10,784 bases of DNA, taken from contig JAQBFJ010000159.1 in NCBI GenBank assembly GCA_032123435.1, positions 1 to 10,784 of the forward strand. Direction: 5' to 3'. Source of the DNA: JAQBFJ01 sp032123435 (GTDB lineage Bacteria; Verrucomicrobiota; Kiritimatiellia; UBA8416; JAQBFJ01). Below are positions 1-7,727 of this stretch, in pieces (the first letter of the stretch is position 1; every line of letters begins with the position of its first letter). Both the position numbers and the translations under genes were made by a program. Under the pieces are notes generated by a model. That model had not been told where the DNA came from. It saw only the letters and a program-made list of their open reading frames with translations, and did not search any database.

Positions 1-2069
1 CTCTGATGATAGCGTTTGCCAAAGTCTGTTTTTAGGACCTCTCTGAAAATGTCCTTATTGCCGCTCTGGCCAACATAAGGTGGGTTTGCAAGCACAACGT
101 GAAATCCATGATACTGGTGAAAAACTTCCGAAAAAAGGATCTCGGAATCGAAAATCTTCTTGTCCCCCGTAAGTTCGAAAATCAGGTCGTCAATTTCCTG
201 TTTCAGATTGTGTTTTGTCTTCCGGTCAGTTGCATCGAAATACTGGGGCTTCAAGTTTTCAAGTTTCTGAAACAAATCTTGATTAAACAGGCTTTTCTCT
301 ACGCCGAGTAAGGAATTGCCCACCACTATTTTGTAGTCGAGGTTCGGTAGTGGCTTTACCTGTTTCACATCTTCTTCGTCCACAACCAGCGATAGCCAAA
401 GCCGGAGCTTGGCAATCTCGACGGCGCTGGAGTCTATGTCCACCCCGTAGAGACAGTTCTGAATAGCGTGCCGTTTGAAGTAGTATGGCGTCCGTTCCCC
501 GACATCGTTGAAATAGGGCGTGAGAGTGGCGCGGGCACGGACAATCTCGGTCATCATGCCGACGGGAAATGCACCGGAGCCTACGGCGGGATCGCAAACC
601 GTAATGCTTTTGAGCGCCTCATCAAGCGCCTTGGCGTTCTTCTGGATGCTCTGAGGCATTTTGAACTTATATTTGGCGTCAACAGCCTCGTAATGTGAAA
701 TCTGCTCACCCAGACGGATAAAGGTCTCTATCTCAGCGCGGGGAAGTGGCGGACGGCTCGGCGAGCCGTCCCTACCGTTGACCGCAGTATCAAGATAGTT
801 GATCAGGCTTTCCTGGCACATGTAGTGGACGATTTCGCGGGGGGTATAGAATGCCCCAAGGCCCTTGCGCCGATTCTCCTCAATCAGGTTCTCGAAAACC
901 TTCCCGAGCATTTCGGGGTCGATGGCAACTTCCATTTCCAATGGTTCGGCTTCGTTGACTGTGAAGTTGTAGCGGTCGAACACGTCGAGTACGCCTGTAC
1001 CGCTAATACCCTCCTCGACAAAGTCGCTGTTTCTGAAGAGCTTGTCCGGAAGAACGATGTCCGTTTTCCTCCAGTCATAGTCGCCCAACGGCTCGAATAG
1101 ACCACCGTTAAGAAAAGGAATCCGACACTTGAAATGGTTACACCATGCTTCGTGTCCCCGGTCGGTGGCGAGCGTGTCATAGAACAGTGGCTCAAGGACA
1201 TCGTTGAAGAAGTTCTCGTGTTTTCCGTGTTTACCATCGGCCAAACAACGCAGAAAATTATGCGGTCCGGTCCCCCAGTCTTTGCCCTTTTCGACACCGA
1301 GCCAGCCCTTCTTCTGGAGAAAATACAGAAACACAATCTGCCCCATGAGTTTCTTGGAGAAATCAACAGTGCTGACGCCCTTTACCTTGAACTCGTCGCG
1401 CAGAGTCTTGTCTTTCTTGACCAGTTTATCCAGTGCCACCGTGATATCGTCGAAGAGTTCTGCGTATTTGGCGAAAAACTCTTTAGTGACCGCCTCCACG
1501 CTGAATGCTTCTTCGATCTGCGCCAATGGAGGATCTGTTTCGGTATCCTGAAGCAAATCAAGAAACCGCGTCTGGGCGGTATGGCAACTTTCTCCCTCGC
1601 CGACGAGATAGGAAAAACGCCGGGCGGGAGTCAGGCGGGTTTCCACACCAACCTTACCGGAGTCCTTCTGGACGGTGGCATACTCCATCTTGACATAAGA
1701 CAGTCGCCACTGTTTCTCAGTCGGCAAAACAAAAGCGACAAGCGCAGCATCCTTCTCGTCGCGTTTCTTGAGGTGATCGGCGGCAAAGTTTCGCAGAGCG
1801 GTGCGTGCCCGTTCCAGTTTCGATTCCGCCGTGAGGTAAACAATCAACACATCAAGCGTGTCTTCCTCCGGGCTGGTGTAGGTGCCGAGACGTTCATATC
1901 GGTGGACATGGTCTTTGAAAGCATCTTTGACATATTGGGTCGACCACTGCTGGGCCTTGGATTCGTCCATCCGATTCAGGACGTTGATGGCGAAATTGTG
2001 AAAGCGGGCTTTGTCAAAGGCTTCAGGGAAGGTGCTCTGGATCAGATTGGATGCCTGTTGTTTGTTCAT
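1..2069 (-). CDS. Eco57I-like N6-adenine DNA methyltransferase, C-terminus beyond left edge
   Basis: The frame is open from an ATG at 2069 to base 1, giving the first 689 residues. Three methyltransferase motifs are visible in order: a motif X-like segment GLGAFYTPREIVHY (about residues 402-415), the AdoMet-binding motif I DPAVGSGAFPVGM (about 492-504) and the catalytic motif IV NPPYVG (from about 661). This order and the wide I-to-IV gap fit Eco57I/type IIG-like enzymes that methylate adenine N6. The target-recognition part would lie off the window. The N-terminal 300 residues belong to the long form of the family; D73...E82-S-K84 vaguely recalls a PD-(D/E)xK nuclease, but I do not claim it. 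An in-frame ATG at 2141 would add 24 residues, but they look non-conserved; 2069 is preferred. It is probably the self-marking (modification) subunit for the nuclease-helicase encoded upstream. It carries an inserted palindrome at 751-771. Confidence 0.93.
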   Translation of the reverse strand, partial: MNKQQASNLIQSTFPEAFDKARFHNFAINVLNRMDESKAQQWSTQYVKDAFKDHVHRYERLGTYTSPEEDTLDVLIVYLTAESKLERARTALRNFAADHLKKRDEKDAALVAFVLPTEKQWRLSYVKMEYATVQKDSGKVGVETRLTPARRFSYLVGEGESCHTAQTRFLDLLQDTETDPPLAQIEEAFSVEAVTKEFFAKYAELFDDITVALDKLVKKDKTLRDEFKVKGVSTVDFSKKLMGQIVFLYFLQKKGWLGVEKGKDWGTGPHNFLRCLADGKHGKHENFFNDVLEPLFYDTLATDRGHEAWCNHFKCRIPFLNGGLFEPLGDYDWRKTDIVLPDKLFRNSDFVEEGISGTGVLDVFDRYNFTVNEAEPLEMEVAIDPEMLGKVFENLIEENRRKGLGAFYTPREIVHYMCQESLINYLDTAVNGRDGSPSRPPLPRAEIETFIRLGEQISHYEAVDAKYKFKMPQSIQKNAKALDEALKSITVCDPAVGSGAFPVGMMTEIVRARATLTPYFNDVGERTPYYFKRHAIQNCLYGVDIDSSAVEIAKLRLWLSLVVDEEDVKQVKPLPNLDYKIVVGNSLLGVEKSLFNQDLFQKLENLKPQYFDATDRKTKHNLKQEIDDLIFELTGDKKIFDSEILFSEVFHQYHGFHVVLANPPYVGQSGNKDIFREVLKTDFGKRYHQ
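751..771. repeat. In-frame palindromic element inside the methyltransferase gene
   Basis: Two 10-base arms, GGACGGCTCG at 751-760 and CGAGCCGTCC at 762-771, form a perfect inverted repeat around one central base. On the coding strand it reads in frame as part of GRDGSPSRPPLPR, lying between motif X and motif I of the methyltransferase. Such GC-rich palindromes are normally intergenic, so this looks like a mobile palindrome tolerated in coding sequence, comparable in concept to Rickettsia palindromic elements. Confidence 0.75.
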
Positions 2070-2113
2070 AATGCCCGGACCTTGATGGATACACGGCCAA
2101 AGACTGGGTTTGG

Positions 2114-2132
2114 CAGGTTTGCGTTTAAGTAA
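2114..2132. repeat. 19-base direct repeat, copy 1 (methyltransferase upstream region)
   Basis: CAGGTTTGCGTTTAAGTAA matches the copy at 2180-2198 with one mismatch. It lies in the gap between the AlbA_2/ATPase gene and the methyltransferase, about 45 bases before the methyltransferase ATG. Paired sites in the only sizeable gap of the operon suggest a protein-binding site; the binder is unknown. Confidence 0.6.
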
Positions 2133-2143
2133 ACATCGCATTG

Positions 2144-2149
2144 ATTATA
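2144..2149 (-). promoter_or_regulatory. Possible -10 box (TATAAT) for the methyltransferase
   Basis: A perfect TATAAT on the minus strand sits between the two 19-base repeats, about 75 bases before the chosen ATG. No acceptable -35 hexamer is present at 16-18 bases spacing, so a promoter here would be weak, extended or activator-dependent. It would let the methyltransferase be expressed apart from the nuclease-helicase. Confidence 0.3.
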
Positions 2150-2179
2150 AACGGGTTGCGAAGATAGCTGCCCGCTCAA

Positions 2180-2198
2180 CAGGTTTGCTTTTAAGTAA
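2180..2198. repeat. 19-base direct repeat, copy 2
   Basis: CAGGTTTGCTTTTAAGTAA differs from copy 1 only at one base. The starts of the two copies are 66 bases apart. This copy begins right after the stop codon of the AlbA_2/ATPase gene and lies just upstream of where a -35 region for the TATAAT at 2144-2149 would be, so the pair flanks the putative promoter. Confidence 0.6.
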
Positions 2199-2202
2199 GA
2201 TT

Positions 2203-3612
2203 TCAGGCCCATATCGGTACATAGCTCCTGTATCGGGTGGATGTCTGAGCGGGATCGGACGGCTTGATCATCCCGGTTTCCAGAGTTGCTGAAATGGTTT
2301 GCGAAACAAGGGCCATCTTTGTGTCAGGCAGCTTGAATCGTTCACGCAAGGTCAGATTCGTCATCTTCTCGTGCAGGACATAGCGAAGACAGCAGTGCTG
2401 ATAACAGGCCCTCACACGATCCTCGCGAGCCATCACATCGAAGGGCTTGTGGCCAAACAGAATGACTGCGGTACGGCGATACGCGGCATGAAAATCGGGT
2501 GCGGGCAACTGGTAGGCTTCCACGGCCTGAATCACCTTGTCAATTCCACTACTTTTCTCTTCGCAGATGGCAAATCGACGCATCACGTCAGTCAGTCGCT
2601 CGTTGCGAGACTGGTACCCATCAATGAAACGCTCAACAGGAACAACGGGCTCGCCGGGACTGGATATTTCAACGCGGTCGACGTATATCTCGATCATTAC
2701 AGACATACCGGAGATCGTGAAGTCCTGATGGATAAGCGCATTGGCGAGCAATTCGCGAATGGTTACTTCGGGCACAAGCTTCACTTCCTTACGAAGTGCA
2801 TCTTCAATTACTTCGTTCTGAGGTAATTGGCTCATGATAAACTGGACCATGCCCTGAAATCCAACCGCGTATCCCTTCTCGGGTATCCGATCCAGTTTTG
2901 TTTCCGCTTTAGATGTGCCGGAGTACACCACTACACGGGGTGCTTTGCGTGAAACGTCAGGAAAATCCGTGATTCGCTTGGCAAGAAGAAGGGCTCCAAG
3001 CCGACGGATGGAGTAGCCGTTGGTGGTGTGATCAATCATCCGTTCCTGCGACAAGCGGTCCAAGACCCCTGTGCGATCAGTCGGATAAGGAAGCTTCAGA
3101 AGCTCAAAAAATGTCTGAGTGTCAAGCAGGTCAATTACCTGTTCAGGGGTAAGTTCTGCTTTCGCGGGTTCTTCGAGCCAATCGGGCCCTCCTTCAGCGA
3201 AAATGCATCTAAGTTGATCCTCGCTCATCGGCACGAGTTCCTCGCCGGCTCGCATCAAGTACGCCCCATCCAGGTGGTAAGCGGTGCCGCGTGGGCGAGG
3301 AGGAATCTGAAAGACCAGCACGCGTCCGTCAGGATGCGCCACTTCTTCAATATCCACCCGAAACCCAACGGCTTCGAACAGTTTCTCTGCCATTTCGACG
3401 GGATTGTTGAATGCCGCGGTTCCTACCACGGGCCGTGGTGGTTTGTCGGCGATTCCCAATAACAAATGACCACCACCTTCATTGGCCAGCGCAACGCAGT
3501 ACTTGTAGAGCTTCCGATTATCAAATTGAGTCTTCGCTTCCTTGAATTCCAGCCGTTGATGCTCTGATGGTGCGCCGCGCCAAATATCAATCTGTTCAGG
3601 TGTTGCTTTCAT
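2203..3612 (-). CDS. AlbA_2 (Schlafen-like) and GHKL ATPase-domain protein
   Basis: The 469-residue protein starts with an AlbA_2/divergent-AAA4 domain (about 15-135), shown by LEFKEAKTQF at 21-30 followed by a small-residue-rich ALANEGGGHLLLGIADK. Residues about 245-400 look like the GHKL-type domain often annotated as RecG C-terminal or HATPase_c_4: an N-box-like RELLANALIHQDF (286-298), ISSPGEP (316-322) and KSSGIDKV (353-360). A winged-helix-like tail (about 400-469) follows. Proteins of this build are found widely in defence and regulatory loci; nucleic-acid binding and ATP-dependent gating are likely, but the biochemical role is unproven. Its ATG overlaps the helicase stop as ATGA (4 bases), so the two are translationally coupled. 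It would be the ATPase member of a helicase-methylase-ATPase set. Confidence 0.9.
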   Translation of the reverse strand: MKATPEQIDIWRGAPSEHQRLEFKEAKTQFDNRKLYKYCVALANEGGGHLLLGIADKPPRPVVGTAAFNNPVEMAEKLFEAVGFRVDIEEVAHPDGRVLVFQIPPRPRGTAYHLDGAYLMRAGEELVPMSEDQLRCIFAEGGPDWLEEPAKAELTPEQVIDLLDTQTFFELLKLPYPTDRTGVLDRLSQERMIDHTTNGYSIRRLGALLLAKRITDFPDVSRKAPRVVVYSGTSKAETKLDRIPEKGYAVGFQGMVQFIMSQLPQNEVIEDALRKEVKLVPEVTIRELLANALIHQDFTISGMSVMIEIYVDRVEISSPGEPVVPVERFIDGYQSRNERLTDVMRRFAICEEKSSGIDKVIQAVEAYQLPAPDFHAAYRRTAVILFGHKPFDVMAREDRVRACYQHCCLRYVLHEKMTNLTLRERFKLPDTKMALVSQTISATLETGMIKPSDPAQTSTRYRSYVPIWA

Positions 3613-6600
3613 TTACCGCGCTCTCCATTCGAAATCATCCAGGAAGACAGAATCACTTCGCGGGGACTGAGCGCATGATGCAACAGTTGGGCACGGGTAG
3701 GCTGGAAAAAGGTGGCGGGAATATCGCGGCGCAGAATCCCCAGCACTTTGAGCGGTTCGATCTCCTTCTTTAGGGCTGTGGCTACTGTCTTGGTTGTGGG
3801 CTTGGGTAGAGCACCGTCGGCCAGAAGCTGGATTACGTGGCGGATATATGCTTCGTCATCATCCGTAAAACCGTGGTAGCGACGAATCTCCTTGGCCTTT
3901 AGACGCTTCATAATATAGGCATCATTGGCGCTGCCCTTGTGGCGCGGGATGGCGTCGTCGTCTTCCGGGCTGGTGGCGGCGGCAAAAGCTCCTTTGTTGC
4001 GATCCAGCAGTGTATAGAAATCCGGCGGAATGACCTGCCTCTTCTCGTTGTTGCCACTTGGCTTCAGAATTTTCACGGCGGTGAGGAAATCGAGTTCGGC
4101 TGGGGTAACAGTACCATGTGGGGCCAGGTAGAACTTGTCCAATTGGCCCTGCCGGAAATATGTCAGCAGGGCGGGAAATTCCTGCACGACTGCGTCCTGT
4201 GACTGCGGCACAGTGCGAGAGGATCGAGCCTTCTTCGGCAAACGTTTGATGCGCGCGAACAATTCGGGTTCGTTGTCCCTCACGGTGCGAATTTCGGTAA
4301 GGTATTCAAGTTCGCTTTCCTCGTCCTCGTCCTCGCCGGTGATCGTTCTTTTGCTGGTCAATTTGGCAAACAGATCGAACGACTTGACTTCCTCGCCCTC
4401 GGTGAGCAGGCGGGCATCGGCGCCGAGCATTTCTATGAAAGCATGGATCTTGGCCTCGGCGGCTTCCTGCAACTTGATGGCATCATTGCCTTCTTCGGTG
4501 GGAAAGAAGTTATAGGTGTGAATGGTGTCGAATGTGGTGTCCACACGATTGACGCGCCCGACGCGCTGGATAAGGCGTGTGGGGTTCCACGGTATATCGT
4601 AGTTGATAACAACGTTGGAGCGATGGAGGTTGACACCCTCGGACAAGACCTCGGTGCAGACGAGTATTCTGTAATCATCGCACGGATTGAAAGCATTGGC
4701 GTCAAAGTTGGCGATTACGGCTCTATGCTCTGCCTCACTCGACTTTCCGGAGAAGAGCAAGGTCTTGGGCTCAACTTCATCACGGATGCGCCCGACTAGA
4801 TACTCGGCAGTCTCCTGTGATTCGGTGAAAATGATGAGTTTGCCTTTCTTGAGATTCCGCGCCGTGCGCAGGACGTCCCGGAAGGCAAACCACTTTGGAT
4901 CGCGCTGCACGTTGTCCCACATCTTCTTGATGCGGCGTAGCGTGCGGTAGTCTGCCTTGAGGCGAAGAATAAAGTCGTCGGAGAAGTCCTCTGCGCTGAG
5001 TCGCTCCGCTTTGTCCTGTTCCAAAAGGGTCTCTATCCCCTCTTGATCATCCTGCTCCAGCAAGTCGAAGATCTTTCCTATATGCTTCTTGCTGACGTAG
5101 ACGTTGCCTTTCTTGAATTCGGAAATAACGCGGGCATATGAACGCGTAAACCGGTCCAACGTGAGCCGGAAAGCGTGAAAACTGCTTTCCAGACGTTTCA
5201 CCATCAGGATCTTCATAAACTTGGCAAGGTTACGCTGGCCCTGCCGCTCGCGCTCGTCCATTTTGCCTTCATAGTAGAGTAGCGGCGTATATCGGGCGTA
5301 GTTGAACTCCGCTGTGACTAGGTTCAGTGTTTCGTTGAAGATCTCATTCTCCTGTTTGTTCAACTTGTAGAACAGCGGGACAGGGTCTTTGACTTCAGGA
5401 AACTTCAACCCCTGTTCTTGCATATCCTTGCCATAGTACTTCTCTATCTCCGTCCTCGTGCGTCTCACCATGAGGAATTTGAGAACTTTCTCGCGGGTCT
5501 TTCTTGCATTGCTCTGAACCGTGCTGAAAAACAGCTCGCGATCAGCCTGGCGGTCCAATCCCTTAAGCCTGGTCTCCAATCCCGTAAAGAATGCTTCGAG
5601 ATTGCGCAGGTTCGGGATGTTGCTAGCCTTGCCGGCCTGGAAGAGCTTGACTTGGCTGAGGATGTCACGCGGCCTGTTGTTCAAGGGCGTTGCCGAAACG
5701 AGAACAACCCTTTTGCCTCGGCAGATTTGGGCAAGCGTTTCGTATGTTTGGGTGGTCTCAGTGCGAAACCGATGTGACTCATCAATAAACACGTTGGTAT
5801 ACTTGCTGATATCGCGTCGCAAAAGGTCGTCCAACTTTCCAACCGACTGAAAATCCGTTTGCCGGACTTGAAAGTCGCTGAAAACATTCGGCCAGGATCC
5901 GCGCTTGTCGGGATCCAGCAAGTGAGGCGGTGCAATTACGAGGTGGCGTCCGTCAAGATTCTGGGCTAACAAAGCAGCCATGTAAGTCTTGCCGAGACCT
6001 ACAACGTCTGACAAAAAAGCGCCGCCATATTCATCCAGCACTTTCCGTGCGTTCAAAACAGCCTCCTCCTGGTATTTCAGCTTCTTGAATCCGACCGGGA
6101 CATACATGTCTTCTAGTTCGGCGGGGCGGTTTAGTTCGGTCCTGAAGTATTCATACAGGAACTTCAAATAAAGTTCGTAAGGCGTGAAGCTTGCGAATGG
6201 TGATTTGTTGACAACCGTGTCTTCGTATGGTTGCGACACATCAACGGCAGTTGCCCATAGCTCGTTGAACTTCGCCCAGGCGAAGTCGTAGTCGGCGCGG
6301 TTCTTGAGCTCGACATTGAACTCAAGATTATCCTGCAAGCCCGCCTGGGTGAGGTTACTTGAACCGGTAATGACGCGGCCTTTGTCCCGGTCCCCTTCCG
6401 CAAAAGTCATGATATAGACCTTAGCGTGAAGGTTCTCGTTGGGGTGGGCCTTGATCTCCAGCTTGCCTGATCGAATCCATTCGATAAACTTGTGAACGCC
6501 GTTCTCTACCTCCGCACTGTCAGGAGAGTTTTCGAGTTCCGTAAGCAATTCCTCGGAGACTTGTTCTTTGGATGACGCGTGAGACTGGAGTGCCAATTCC

Positions 6601-6863
6601 CCCTGCTCTTTGGCACGTTGAAGAAGATCATATGCGGAGCGGTCGGTCTGGAGCCCGATGAGAATGCGGACTTTTTCAACGTTCTCCAAGGCGGGATAGA
6701 GTCTGTAGAAGCCGCTGATGAAGAAATATCCGACAAGGCAGTCGAAGAAGCGCGTGTCCTTGCCGAGCAAGATGGCAAAGCGGTCACGCAGAGACTGACC
6801 GTGTTCGTTCGTTATGAACGTCAGGTCAGACGAACTTTGTCTCGCATGTGTATCATTTATCAT
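3609..6863 (-). CDS. PLD-family nuclease fused to SNF2-type helicase (defence effector)
   Basis: The product is 1084 residues from the ATG at 6863. Numbering below is from the GTG at 6902, which gives 1097. A phospholipase D-type nuclease domain (about 25-225) shows HAK at 159-161 and GSSN at 180-183. A superfamily 2 helicase follows: Walker A DVVGLGKT (299-306), Walker B DESH (374-377), motif III SATPLNN (403-409), IIFTES (690-695), motif V around TEVLSEGVNL (750-759) and arginine-finger motif VI QRVGRVNR (779-786). The C-terminal 300 residues are an accessory region with an acidic stretch near 857-865. Domain order and length fit DNA-translocating nucleases of restriction-like systems. The ATG at 6863 forms TGATG with the stop of the HTH gene and is preferred over the GTG, which would overlap it by 40 bases. 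All helicase and HxK/GSxN residues look intact, so the enzyme is probably active. Confidence 0.95.
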   Translation of the reverse strand: MINDTHARQSSSDLTFITNEHGQSLRDRFAILLGKDTRFFDCLVGYFFISGFYRLYPALENVEKVRILIGLQTDRSAYDLLQRAKEQGELALQSHASSKEQVSEELLTELENSPDSAEVENGVHKFIEWIRSGKLEIKAHPNENLHAKVYIMTFAEGDRDKGRVITGSSNLTQAGLQDNLEFNVELKNRADYDFAWAKFNELWATAVDVSQPYEDTVVNKSPFASFTPYELYLKFLYEYFRTELNRPAELEDMYVPVGFKKLKYQEEAVLNARKVLDEYGGAFLSDVVGLGKTYMAALLAQNLDGRHLVIAPPHLLDPDKRGSWPNVFSDFQVRQTDFQSVGKLDDLLRRDISKYTNVFIDESHRFRTETTQTYETLAQICRGKRVVLVSATPLNNRPRDILSQVKLFQAGKASNIPNLRNLEAFFTGLETRLKGLDRQADRELFFSTVQSNARKTREKVLKFLMVRRTRTEIEKYYGKDMQEQGLKFPEVKDPVPLFYKLNKQENEIFNETLNLVTAEFNYARYTPLLYYEGKMDERERQGQRNLAKFMKILMVKRLESSFHAFRLTLDRFTRSYARVISEFKKGNVYVSKKHIGKIFDLLEQDDQEGIETLLEQDKAERLSAEDFSDDFILRLKADYRTLRRIKKMWDNVQRDPKWFAFRDVLRTARNLKKGKLIIFTESQETAEYLVGRIRDEVEPKTLLFSGKSSEAEHRAVIANFDANAFNPCDDYRILVCTEVLSEGVNLHRSNVVINYDIPWNPTRLIQRVGRVNRVDTTFDTIHTYNFFPTEEGNDAIKLQEAAEAKIHAFIEMLGADARLLTEGEEVKSFDLFAKLTSKRTITGEDEDEESELEYLTEIRTVRDNEPELFARIKRLPKKARSSRTVPQSQDAVVQEFPALLTYFRQGQLDKFYLAPHGTVTPAELDFLTAVKILKPSGNNEKRQVIPPDFYTLLDRNKGAFAAATSPEDDDAIPRHKGSANDAYIMKRLKAKEIRRYHGFTDDDEAYIRHVIQLLADGALPKPTTKTVATALKKEIEPLKVLGILRRDIPATFFQPTRAQLLHHALSPREVILSSWMISNGERGK

Positions 6864-7051
6864 CAACTCTCGGACTCCGCTGCTTTGCCATGCCGAACCC
6901 ACTCATCGACTTCCGTAGCCTTGAACTTCCAGAGACGTCCGACCTTATGCGCCGGAAGTTTCCTCCTCTCGATCCATTTGTAAACCGTGTCTGGGTTCAC
7001 CCCGAGATGTGCGGCAATGTCTTCAACCGACAACCATCGTTCAAGCTGCAT
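6863..7051 (-). CDS. Excisionase-family helix-turn-helix protein (HTH_17 type)
   Basis: This is a 62-residue protein, nearly all of it one MerR/excisionase-like DNA-binding domain. WLSVEDIAAHLGV gives the first helices, NPDTVYKWIERRKLP the recognition helix, and KVGRLWKFKATEVDEWV the wing and final helix. The ATG at 7051 is chosen because AGGTAGGA lies about 7 bases upstream; a TTG two codons earlier (7057) is also open. The stop overlaps the helicase ATG by one base (TGATG), so it leads the operon. It may be the operon regulator, or specify DNA binding for the complex; short HTH_17 proteins preceding restriction-like operons are common. No matching operator is evident in its upstream region. 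Confidence 0.85.
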   Translation of the reverse strand: MQLERWLSVEDIAAHLGVNPDTVYKWIERRKLPAHKVGRLWKFKATEVDEWVRHGKAAESES

Positions 7052-7356
7052 GCTCAATCCTACCTATGCGTTTCTAGCGGAGATATCCCGGCTTGCGTTC
7101 GTGCATTCATCCGATGAGAATGCTAGAGACAGATGTCCAAAGAAGCAAGTCAAAACAGCATAGAAGCGGGAAAAAACAGAAGATGACACACTCGGGATCT
7201 TACCAGGGTCCTATGGGTGGTGGGTGGGTATGGTTAGTACAGGTCCGCGCATCAACGCGGACACCGCATCCTTTCTCCATCTTGCGCGCGTGGGATTGAG
7301 AGTCGCCGAAGGCTTCGTAAGGCATATTCAGCTCGTCGCTTCGTTCGGGATAATTC
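7052..7356. other. Upstream region of the defence operon, no gene seen
   Basis: No convincing coding sequence. The operon promoter must lie here or in the repeats further right, but I find no TTGACA/TATAAT pair with proper spacing; a TTGACT on the minus strand near 7150 has no good -10 partner. The stretch contains one perfect 7-base-pair hairpin at 7243-7262. Confidence 0.4.
7243..7262. repeat. Short hairpin, GTCCGCG / CGCGGAC
   Basis: Perfect 7-base arms at 7243-7249 and 7256-7262 enclose a 6-base loop. No T-run follows on either strand, so it is not a standard intrinsic terminator. It could be another palindromic repeat or a structured leader for the defence operon. Confidence 0.45.
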
Positions 7357-7391
7357 CTTCTCGGCGCTACCCTCGCGCCTCATAGTGAACT
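7357..7391. repeat. 35-base dispersed repeat, copy 1
   Basis: The segment starting CTTCTCGGCGCTACCCTCG and ending TAGTGAACT recurs at 7728-7762 with a single mismatch. The flanks differ: here it runs into unrelated sequence, there into a tRNA-Pro fragment. It appears to be the end of a dispersed repeat element. Confidence 0.75.
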
Positions 7392-7423
7392 GCGTCCTGC
7401 ATCTCACCTTGTATATCGGAAGT

Positions 7424-7450
7424 ATGGCCTGCCACCCGAAGCTCCGCGTT
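7424..7450. repeat. REP-like repeat, copy 1 (imperfect hairpin)
   Basis: ATGGCCTGCCACCC followed by GAAGCTCCGCGTT. The right half is identical to the copy at 7520-7548, while the left arm of the hairpin is degraded (ATGGC for GGTGGC). Confidence 0.65.
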
Positions 7451-7461
7451 CACGAGTAAAG

Positions 7462-7487
7462 GGGTGGCCCGCCACCCGTAGCTCGGT
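7462..7487. repeat. REP-like repeat, copy 2
   Basis: GGGTGGCCCGCCACCC (7462-7477) forms a hairpin with 7-base arms and a 2-base centre. It is followed by a diverged tail, GTAGCTCGGT. Confidence 0.7.
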
Positions 7488-7519
7488 ATTTCTTCCTGAC
7501 TGAGCGAAGCAAAGGCCAA

Positions 7520-7548
7520 GGGTGGCCCGCCACCCGAAGCTCCGCGTT
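7520..7548. repeat. REP-like repeat, copy 3
   Basis: GGGTGGCCCGCCACCC (7520-7535) followed by GAAGCTCCGCGTT (7536-7548), which matches the tail of copy 1. It lies just 13 bases downstream of the tRNA 3' end in the direction of tRNA transcription, where such a hairpin could stabilise or terminate the transcript. Confidence 0.75.
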
Positions 7549-7561
7549 AGCGGGCGCAGGG

Positions 7562-7638
7562 TGGTCGGGGCGGTGAGATTCGAACTCACGACATCCAGCT
7601 CCCAAAGCTGGCGCGCTACCAGGCTGCGCTACGCCCCG
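7562..7638 (-). tRNA. tRNA-Pro (anticodon UGG)
   Basis: A complete 77-base cloverleaf on the minus strand. Acceptor CGGGGCG pairs with CGCCCCG and is followed by discriminator A and an encoded CCA. The D arm has GCGC/GCGC, the anticodon arm is CCAGC-TTTGGGA-GCTGG with anticodon TGG, and the T arm is GTGAG-TTCGAAT-CTCAC. C1-G72 is typical of bacterial proline tRNA. It reads proline CCN codons. An AT-rich ATAAAATTTAATAA lies directly upstream. It sits between two accessory loci and beside broken copies of itself. Confidence 0.97.
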
Positions 7639-7652
7639 TTATTAAATTTTAT

Positions 7653-7671
7653 TCTCACCATTGCGGTGAGA
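7653..7671. repeat. Hairpin TCTCACC / GGTGAGA upstream of tRNA-Pro
   Basis: Seven-base arms with a 5-base loop lie 14 bases upstream of the tRNA 5' end. The right arm plus flank (GCGGTGAGATT, 7663-7673) equals 11 bases of the T arm of the intact tRNA, so it may be the displaced 3' part of the broken tRNA copy rather than a regulatory hairpin. Confidence 0.45.
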
Positions 7672-7727
7672 TTTGCTTCGGACATCTCCCGATATCCTTG
7701 CCCTGCGGGACTGACATACGTCAGCCT

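Noticed and set aside
884..1366. Minus-strand 160-codon frame within the methyltransferase
   Set aside because: Ser/Thr/Arg-rich shadow in another frame; the true frame continues unbroken through the same bases.
1134..2132. Long plus-strand reading frame of 332 codons opposite the methyltransferase
   Set aside because: It lies antisense to a frame carrying three methyltransferase motifs, and its own translation has no recognisable domain; it is a shadow frame.
6863..6902. GTG at 6902 as the start of the PLD-helicase
   Set aside because: It would overlap the HTH gene by 40 bases; the ATG at 6863 couples by TGATG and precedes the conserved part of the domain.
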